This document shows, in pieces, positions 58,408 through 64,000 of a stretch of 64,000 nt of DNA. The notes below the pieces were generated by a model. That model had not been told where the DNA came from and did no database searches. It was given only the letters and a program-made list of their open reading frames with translations. The stretch is taken from NCBI RefSeq assembly GCF_003478995.1, contig NZ_QUGI01000008.1, forward strand, positions 1 to 64,000, written 5' to 3'. A program made the translations under genes and the position numbers. The DNA comes from Pseudoflavonifractor sp. AF19-9AC. GTDB taxonomy: Bacteria > Bacillota > Clostridia > Oscillospirales > Oscillospiraceae. How positions within the stretch are numbered: the first letter of the stretch is position 1; the number at the start of each line of letters is the position of its first letter.

Positions 58408-60330
58408 TTACACCCCATCCGGGAACGATGAATGGGAAGCCGGGAGACGGTTCAGGCGAAGGCGGCATTGCGCGGCCTTTTCCGCCTCACCTCCCTGGGA
58501 AAAGTGGTAGGCGCACTGCTCCAGCCGGACCGCTTCCGGCAGACCGGAGAGATGCTCCAGACAGTCGGCCACCCGCAGATGCAGAATCCGCCCCGTCAGC
58601 CGGGAGAGCTGCCGGGCCAAAAGAGGCCGAATGGGTGGAGTGGGGGTGAAGATCGACTCCGCCCCCTCCTGCTGCTCCTCAATGAGCAGGCGGCGCTCCA
58701 AATCGTCGCAGATACAGAGAAGCTCCAGCCGGGAGCGGCCGGTGACCGACCGCAGTACGGAGAAGGGCGCGCCCTCCGGAAAAATGGAGATCAGGTCCAG
58801 CAGCTGGCGGGACTCCGGGAGCAGGTTGTTAAGCCTTAGGAGAAGAAGCTGCTCCAGCTTTTTCTCCAGCGCCGCTTCGGGTGCCTCTTCGGTCAGGGCG
58901 GGCAGCAGCTGACGGATTTTCAGGGCGTTTCCACCGGTATAGGCGTAAATTTTATCGGCCAGCTCCGGCGAGCAGTGGGGCAGGCCGGAGAGAGACAAAA
59001 ATTCCCGGGTCTCCTGGGGAGAAAACCCCCGGATGGTGCGCACCTCCAGCAGACCGTCCTGCCTGCCCTCCAGGAGGAAGGCCTGGGTGCGCTCCGAGGG
59101 ACGTGCGCCGCAGGAGCACAGGATAAAAAGACGCTCATTGCGCAGTCGGCGCAGGATCTGGTGGAGCACCAGCAGACTGGCCGGATCCATCCAGTGGATG
59201 TCTTCAAAGATGAGCAGGAAGGGCTGCTGCTGTGCGGACTGGGCCAGAGCGGTCAGAAGCTCTTCTTGAATAGCCAAAACATCCGGAGTTCCATGGGAAC
59301 CATCCAGGTGAATGAGCCCGGGGCACAGGTGGGCCATGGAGGTATCCGAGGCGGCGCAGACCTGCATCATAAGAGAGTACCAGGGGCGCAGAGGGATGTC
59401 CTGTTCAGTGGGGTAGCAGCTGGTCATGGCCGTGCGAATTCCTTGCTCCTGGGCCAGACGGCGGGCATATTCCAGCAGAAAGCTCTTGCCAACGCCGGGC
59501 TCCCCCTGCAGAAGCAGGGCTCCGGCCCGCTCCTGTCCGGAGCGCAGCCGGTCGAGGGCCTCGTGAAGGAGCTTTCTGGGCTGCTTTTTTCCCACCGGCA
59601 TGGGGCTGACGTCGGAGCCGGTTTGAGTGGCGGCGTTGTTCCAGGTGTTGAGGATCTCGTAATAGACCGAGGTGGTCTCCTTCAGCGGGGTGATGCCCAG
59701 CTCATCCTCCAGACGCCGGGCCAGGTCCTGGTAGAGAGTGGAGGCCTTCACAAACTGATTCTCTTTCCGGTAAAGGCGCATCAGCAGCACCGTCATGCTC
59801 TCGTCGGTGGGGTCCTCTTCCAGGCAGCGCTGGGCCAGCCGGATTGCCCGGGGGACATCCCCCAGCTGGACCGCCTCCCGGGCCTGGGTACCCAGTTCTT
59901 TCAGGAAGAGGTCGTGCAGGCGCACCTGCCAGGCCTCCCGCCACTCGTCAAAGGGCTTTGCGTGCCGCAGAGTAAAGTCCTGGAGAAACGTTCCCTGATA
60001 GGCGTCCAGGTCCTTTCGCTGGAGAAAATCCCAGAGGTCGCAGGAGATGGTCAGCTCGGGATTGAGCTGCAGTCTGGACTTATAGCTGGAATCCAGGAAG
60101 GGAAAACCCAGCTCCCGCCGGAGGGCGTACAGGGCGTGGCGCAGGTTCTGGTAGGCCTGGGGGCTGTCCGCGTCATCCCAGAGCAGGCCAATCACAGAGC
60201 TTCGCTCCGCCTGCCCCTCCGTCAGCAGGTAATAGAGCAAAGCCTCCATCTTCTTATAGGAAAAATGCAGTTGAACGCCGTCCAGCAAAACCCGCGGGCG
60301 CTGGAGCAGATATACCTGAATGGAAGGCAT
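58408..60330 (-). CDS. BTAD-domain transcriptional activator with AAA ATPase
   Basis: A 640-residue regulator. Residues 1-90 form an OmpR-like winged helix (SYKKMEALLYYLLTEGQAERS, LRHALYALRRELG). Residues 95-245 are a bacterial transcriptional activation domain built of TPR-like repeats (EEDPTDESMTVLLMRLYRKE). Residues 275-640 form an AAA/NTPase module with Walker A QGEPGVGKSF and Walker B LLIFEDIHWMD, as in SARP and MalT-like activators. The ATG at 60330 lies 40 bases after the DUF401 gene and the stop 39 bases before moeA, so it is inside the formate/Moco operon. It probably controls that cluster. The signal is unknown. Confidence 0.88.
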   Translation of the reverse strand: MPSIQVYLLQRPRVLLDGVQLHFSYKKMEALLYYLLTEGQAERSSVIGLLWDDADSPQAYQNLRHALYALRRELGFPFLDSSYKSRLQLNPELTISCDLWDFLQRKDLDAYQGTFLQDFTLRHAKPFDEWREAWQVRLHDLFLKELGTQAREAVQLGDVPRAIRLAQRCLEEDPTDESMTVLLMRLYRKENQFVKASTLYQDLARRLEDELGITPLKETTSVYYEILNTWNNAATQTGSDVSPMPVGKKQPRKLLHEALDRLRSGQERAGALLLQGEPGVGKSFLLEYARRLAQEQGIRTAMTSCYPTEQDIPLRPWYSLMMQVCAASDTSMAHLCPGLIHLDGSHGTPDVLAIQEELLTALAQSAQQQPFLLIFEDIHWMDPASLLVLHQILRRLRNERLFILCSCGARPSERTQAFLLEGRQDGLLEVRTIRGFSPQETREFLSLSGLPHCSPELADKIYAYTGGNALKIRQLLPALTEEAPEAALEKKLEQLLLLRLNNLLPESRQLLDLISIFPEGAPFSVLRSVTGRSRLELLCICDDLERRLLIEEQQEGAESIFTPTPPIRPLLARQLSRLTGRILHLRVADCLEHLSGLPEAVRLEQCAYHFSQGGEAEKAAQCRLRLNRLPASHSSFPDGV

Positions 60331-60370
60331 GGGGGATTCACTCCATAACAAAGCAAAATGGGGAGGGGGC

Positions 60371-61579
60371 TTACAGGATGAGCCCCAGGAACAGGTAATA
60401 TCCCACCAGAATGACACAGTAGGTCAGAACGAGGGGGAAAATTTTCTTCACCAGAGCGCCCAGGCTGATGCCGAAGTACTCCGAGGCGATGGGTAGACAG
60501 ACGTGGGTGGGGCTGATCTGGCTGGCAGAGTAGGCAAAGCCCATGAGCAGGACCAGCTGAGCCACGCCTCCGTCCATGACCTGGAAGGCCAGCGGGGTGA
60601 AGGCGGTACCCACCGCGTTGGAGCCGGCCACCAGAGTGCCGAAGAAAAACAGCAGGGCCAGGGTGAGAAACAGGGGGATGGGAAGGGCGGAAAAATAGTC
60701 GGGCAGCCGCTCAAAGATTCCGGTGAACATCAGGGTATCTTTGAACACAAAAACGGCGAAGGTGCCCAGAATGACCCGCCAGTCGAAGGCGCGCCGGAAG
60801 AGATCGGCCAATTCCATGGGCTTGAAGCGCTCCACAAAAATGGCCACACCGATCACAATGGACACGGCCAGCCATGCGGGCATCTGGAACAGGACAATCA
60901 TGAGAATGGCGGCCAGGATGGTCCACAGGCTGGAGAGCAGCTGACGCAGGCTCTGGACAGGGGAGAAGCCGGTGTTCTGGGGCTCTTGGCTGGATTTGGG
61001 GACCTTGCGCAGGTAGTACAAAAATCCCAGGCCGATCAGGACGGCCACCATGGGCAGCATAGCCAGCACGAAGGAAGAGGGGGACACGCCGCTGAGGCTG
61101 CATACAATGATGACTGTGGGATAGGTGGGGAGAACGCCCTCGGTAATGTGCCGGTAGTAGCTGGCGCAGCAGGCCTTCTCCGACTTGGTGAGGTGGTCCC
61201 CGGCCATTTCATCCATCATCTGTCCGCAGATGGTGACAGCAGAGGGGGCGGGCATCATTCCGATGAAAATACTGGCCAGTGCGGTGTTGAGCCGCTGGTC
61301 CTTCAAGAGGCGGTTCATGGCCTGTTGGGCCAGCTCCAGTCGCTTGCGGCGCTCCAGGATGCCCTGGAGCACGTTGATGATGTAGAGGGCCAGGACCACT
61401 TCCAGCGTGCTCCAGCTGGTGACCGAATCCAGAGCGACTGCTCCAAAGTCCATGGGGGAGATGCCGAAGAGGACCAGCAGCAGGCCGGTTCCTCCCAGCA
61501 TCCCCAGCACCAGAGGGAACTTCATGTTGAGCAAAACGAACACAACGGCAAAGGCCGCGGCAATTTTCAGCAATTCCAT
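60371..61579 (-). CDS. DUF401 family integral membrane transporter
   Basis: A 402-residue membrane protein with about 10-12 helices and the layout of DUF401, a group in the ion-transporter superfamily with gluconate- and citrate-type permeases. A central SIFIGMMPAPSAVTICGQ segment and a C-terminal ASQISPTHVCLPIASEYFG segment look like the two re-entrant substrate loops. The ATG at 61579 has aggagg upstream. It lies between the hydrogenase and the BTAD regulator. Its substrate is unknown; an organic acid is possible. Confidence 0.85.
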   Translation of the reverse strand: MELLKIAAAFAVVFVLLNMKFPLVLGMLGGTGLLLVLFGISPMDFGAVALDSVTSWSTLEVVLALYIINVLQGILERRKRLELAQQAMNRLLKDQRLNTALASIFIGMMPAPSAVTICGQMMDEMAGDHLTKSEKACCASYYRHITEGVLPTYPTVIIVCSLSGVSPSSFVLAMLPMVAVLIGLGFLYYLRKVPKSSQEPQNTGFSPVQSLRQLLSSLWTILAAILMIVLFQMPAWLAVSIVIGVAIFVERFKPMELADLFRRAFDWRVILGTFAVFVFKDTLMFTGIFERLPDYFSALPIPLFLTLALLFFFGTLVAGSNAVGTAFTPLAFQVMDGGVAQLVLLMGFAYSASQISPTHVCLPIASEYFGISLGALVKKIFPLVLTYCVILVGYYLFLGLIL

Positions 61580-61724
61580 AGCGTCCTCCTGATTATGAAT
61601 GGGATGGCGGGGAATGGAAGAAATACCGCTCTGCATTGCACCAGGAAACGCTGTGGACTATGACAGGCGGAAGAAACAGCCGGAGAGGAAAGGGACAGAA
61701 TCCGACACATGTGCCCCGCGGGGG

Positions 61725-63086
61725 TTATGGTTCCTTGTACTTGGTGTGAAGCAGACGGTGACTGACCGTTCCGCCGGGGTGCTCCAAAAACTGTTGGTAC
61801 AGCTCCTGCAGCGCAGGATTTTCGTGGGCGCGGCGCAGAGGAAGAGCCCTATCGTGGGCGTAAATGGAGGCGGTGCGGGCCGAGCAGACCAGGGGGTTAT
61901 CCCCATCCACAAGGAGCTTGGGCTGTCCGCCGCCGGAGATGCAGCCCTGGGGACAGGCCATGACCTCGATGAAATGGAGGTCCAGCGTGCCTGCCTGGAG
62001 CTGCTGAATGACGGGCTTGGCATGCTCCAGCCCGGTGACAATGCCGATGCGCAGCTTCAAATCGCCCACATCCACCTCCGCGGTACGGAACCCGTCCGAG
62101 CCGCGGGCGGCGGAGACGTCGATGGCGGGGAATTTTTCGCCGGTGACAAGCTCGTACCCTGTTCTCAGTGCCGCCTCCATGACGCCGCCGGTTGCGCCGA
62201 AGAGGGCGCCGGCGCCGGAGTATTCGCCCAGCGGGGAGTCAAAGGGCTGGTCGGGCAGGGTGGAGAAGGAGATGCCCGCTTCTTTGATCAGCCAGGCCAG
62301 TTCCCGGGTGGTGATGACCACGTCCACGTCCTGATATCCCGAGACGTTCATCTCCGGGCGCTGGCTTTCAAATTCCTTGCAGGTGCAGGGCATGACGGCA
62401 ATGGAAACCACGTTTTCCGGGGAGACACCCAGGCGGTTGGCCGCGTAGGTTTTAAACAGTGCCCCCGCCATCTGCTGGGGGGATTTGCAGCTGGAGAGGT
62501 GCTTGGTCAGGTCGGGGTGGTTACGCTCCAGCCAGGTGATCCATGCGGGACAGCATGAGGTAAACATGGGCAGGGTTTCGTTGTGGAGGATGCGGTGGAT
62601 GAGCTCGGTGCCCTCCTCCACCACCGTCAGATCGGCGGCGAAATTGGTGTCAAATACATAGTCGAAGCCCAGGCGGTGCAGCGCGGCAGAGAGCTTTCCA
62701 GGCACAAGACTGCCGGGGGCACCGCCGAACTCCTCCTCAATGCCCACCCGGACGGAGGGGGCACACTGGACGAAACAGACCGTCTGTGGATCCTGCAGCG
62801 CTGCCTTGACCTGGGGCAGCTGGCTCTGGAAATGGGCGGCAAACAGAGGCTCCAGCACAGTCTGAGGAATGTTGCGCTCCCGCCGTATGGCAGTGTAGCG
62901 GCTCATGTCAAACGAGGGGGCAATGTAGGACTTGCACTTCTGAACACACTGGCCGCACATGACGCACCGCTGGGGATCGATGGACTGGGGCTGCCCGGGC
63001 AGGCCCTGGATGGCGTCAGCGGGGCAGACCTTTGCGCATTCCCGGCAGCCGATGCACAGAGTTTGGTCGATGGTGATGTATGTCAT
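61725..63086 (-). CDS. [FeFe]-hydrogenase, HydA2-like
   Basis: A 453-residue hydrogenase. Two [4Fe-4S] motifs (CIGCRECAKVCP at 11-22 and CVMCGQCVQKCK at 41-52) precede the H-cluster domain with TSCCPAW (176-182), MPCTCKEFE (232-240) and EVMACPQGC (374-382). Both active-site cysteines of L1 are present. The size and two-cluster N terminus match the HydA2 subunit of hydrogen-dependent CO2 reductase. It follows two HycB-like ferredoxin genes; the first spacing is 15 bases. It should pass electrons between H2 and those ferredoxins. An ordinary fermentative hydrogenase is the alternative. Confidence 0.92.
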   Translation of the reverse strand: MTYITIDQTLCIGCRECAKVCPADAIQGLPGQPQSIDPQRCVMCGQCVQKCKSYIAPSFDMSRYTAIRRERNIPQTVLEPLFAAHFQSQLPQVKAALQDPQTVCFVQCAPSVRVGIEEEFGGAPGSLVPGKLSAALHRLGFDYVFDTNFAADLTVVEEGTELIHRILHNETLPMFTSCCPAWITWLERNHPDLTKHLSSCKSPQQMAGALFKTYAANRLGVSPENVVSIAVMPCTCKEFESQRPEMNVSGYQDVDVVITTRELAWLIKEAGISFSTLPDQPFDSPLGEYSGAGALFGATGGVMEAALRTGYELVTGEKFPAIDVSAARGSDGFRTAEVDVGDLKLRIGIVTGLEHAKPVIQQLQAGTLDLHFIEVMACPQGCISGGGQPKLLVDGDNPLVCSARTASIYAHDRALPLRRAHENPALQELYQQFLEHPGGTVSHRLLHTKYKEP

Positions 63087-63101
63087 GGCCTTATCCCCTC
63101 C

Positions 63102-63638
63102 TCATAGCTTGGACAGCGCGATAAGCGTCTCTACCGCCTGCACACCCTTTTGGCGGCGTTCGCATTCGGGGTCAACGAGACGCAGCGCGCCGTTGGGACA
63201 GGCGCGGACACAGGCCGGTCCATCCGCAGAGTCCTGGCACAGGTCACATTTCCGTGCGGCCATGCCGCAGGAGTCCTGAGAAGCAAAATCGCGCCGGGGT
63301 ACAATGGAAATGGCCCCGAAGGGACAGGCGGGGATGCAGTCGGAGCAGCCGGTGCACAGGGCGGGATCGACGACGACTTCGTGCCCCCGGCGGGTAATTG
63401 CTTTGGGCTGACAGACGTTGAGACAGGGGGCATCCTCACAGTGCCGGCAAGTGGCCAGCGACCAGCCCCCGGCGGTCCGGACTACGTGCAGATTGGGCGT
63501 GACAAAGCCGGACAGGGAGCCCACGGTCTTGCCGGGGGCCGAGCCGCTGTGGGCAGAGAAGCAGGCCAGCTCACATGCCTTGCAGCCGGTGCACAGTTCG
63601 GGATCTGCAGCAATAAAAAAGCCAAAATCCGTTTTCAT
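63102..63638 (-). CDS. HycB-like four-cluster ferredoxin subunit
   Basis: A 178-residue polyferredoxin of the HycB/HydN type with four [4Fe-4S] motif groups: CTGCKACELAC, CRHCEDAPCLNVC, CTGCSDCIPACP, and CDLCQDSADGPACVRACP. Such proteins carry electrons between formate dehydrogenase and a hydrogenase. The ATG at 63638 has only a weak upstream site, but the N terminus FIAADPELCTGC is standard. It lies between the partial ferredoxin and the hydrogenase, consistent with a wire protein in one complex. Confidence 0.9.
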   Translation of the reverse strand: MKTDFGFFIAADPELCTGCKACELACFSAHSGSAPGKTVGSLSGFVTPNLHVVRTAGGWSLATCRHCEDAPCLNVCQPKAITRRGHEVVVDPALCTGCSDCIPACPFGAISIVPRRDFASQDSCGMAARKCDLCQDSADGPACVRACPNGALRLVDPECERRQKGVQAVETLIALSKL

Positions 63639-63724
63639 GTGACGTTAAATCCTCTCATTACAGCAGAATAGGCAGAGATTTTCTTCAAGCTCGAGCGGGA
63701 AAGAAACGGAAGAAAAGCGCAGCC

Positions 63725-64000
63725 TCAGGGATTGGGGCCGGATTCTTCCCCGCCGGTGCGGGGGAGTTCAAAGGTCAGCGCCTTGGAGGGACAGGTCTGT
63801 ACGCACAGGGGAAGACGGCCCTCCTTCACCCGCTGGATGCATCCGTCGCATTTTACCATCTTGTTTCCCTTGGTGAAGGCGGGTGCGCCAAAGGGACAGG
63901 CCACCAGACAGGAGTGGCAGCCGATGCACTTGCCGGGATCCACCTGGACCAGCTGAGTTTCCCGGTCCCGGTAGATGGCTTTGGTGGGGCAGACCGCCAT
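63725..64000 (-). CDS. HycB-like ferredoxin subunit (N terminus cut by the window edge)
   Basis: The C-terminal 91 residues of another HycB-like protein. Visible are the last cysteine of one cluster motif (AVCPTKAIYRD), CIGCHSCLVACPFG, and CDGCIQRVKEGRLPLCVQTCP. The apparent methionine at the edge is internal; by family comparison about 60-100 residues are missing. The short Gly/Glu tail ends 86 bases before the next gene. The gene beyond the edge is expected to be a formate dehydrogenase or another subunit. Confidence 0.85.
   Translation of the reverse strand: MAVCPTKAIYRDRETQLVQVDPGKCIGCHSCLVACPFGAPAFTKGNKMVKCDGCIQRVKEGRLPLCVQTCPSKALTFELPRTGGEESGPNP

Noticed and set aside
61725..64000. Selenocysteine (in-frame TGA) in the hydrogenase or ferredoxin genes
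   Set aside because: All cluster-binding positions are ordinary cysteine codons and the frames have no internal TGA. A selenoprotein, if any, would be the formate dehydrogenase outside the window.

Overview
The window looks like a chromosomal segment of a GC-rich, strictly anaerobic, spore-forming member of the Clostridia, most like the Oscillospiraceae (Flavonifractor / Lawsonibacter / Pseudoflavonifractor type). This is inferred from gene content: pyruvate:ferredoxin oxidoreductase, two [FeFe]-hydrogenases, rubrerythrin under a PerR-like repressor, a SpoVA-family spore channel protein, an ECF transporter S component and a BclA-like collagen protein. No 16S rRNA is present, so the genus cannot be fixed. 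I see no prophage, insertion sequence or CRISPR array.

Layout. 1-3.7 kb: MoxR / DUF58 / DUF4129-like operon. 3.7-8.3 kb: CGGC protein, acyltransferase, iron alcohol dehydrogenase, cation:proton antiporter. 8.3-13.8 kb: glycerol kinase, then a collagen-like surface protein with almost perfect 135-bp tandem repeats and a glycosyltransferase. 13.8-19.6 kb: membrane HTH regulator, CmpB-type membrane protein, AlaX-like editing protein, lone spoVAC, a phosphopantetheinyl transferase. 19.66 kb: tRNA-Arg(CCG), followed by a non-coding stretch carrying a 14-bp copy of the tRNA 3' end. 20.3-27.5 kb: a histidine ammonia-lyase homologue without the MIO-forming ASG triad, and a complete CUT1-type sugar ABC transporter. 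27.7-34.4 kb: P1 aminopeptidase plus ECF S component, a sigma factor carrying a membrane and extracellular tail, small zinc-ribbon membrane proteins, a large lipoprotein.

34.7-38.4 kb: an oxidative-stress operon, perR - [FeFe]-hydrogenase/rubredoxin fusion - ferredoxin/rubrerythrin fusion, with a perfect palindromic PerR-type box at the promoter. 38.5-48.2 kb: degenerate deacetylase, a two-component system with a flavodoxin gene between regulator and kinase, thiI, an Xre repressor divergent from a diguanylate cyclase over overlapping promoters, and comM. 48.7-52.2 kb: nifJ. 52.4-64 kb: a molybdenum/tungsten and formate/hydrogen region. It holds FmdE, a MolABC-like ABC transporter, a MobA-MobB fusion, MoeA, a BTAD-type regulator, a DUF401 transporter, and an [FeFe]-hydrogenase with two HycB-like ferredoxins that runs off the right edge.

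The last block reads as one physiological unit. The transporter imports molybdate or tungstate, MobAB and MoeA build the cofactor, and the hydrogenase plus HycB proteins are the partners of a formate dehydrogenase that should lie just beyond position 64000. That would be a hydrogen-dependent CO2 reductase or formate-hydrogen lyase. The strongest oddities are the MIO-less HutH homologue, the composite sigma factor, the two consecutive in-frame gene fusions with internal ribosome sites, and an identical palindromic operator at positions 46-60 and 45911-45926.
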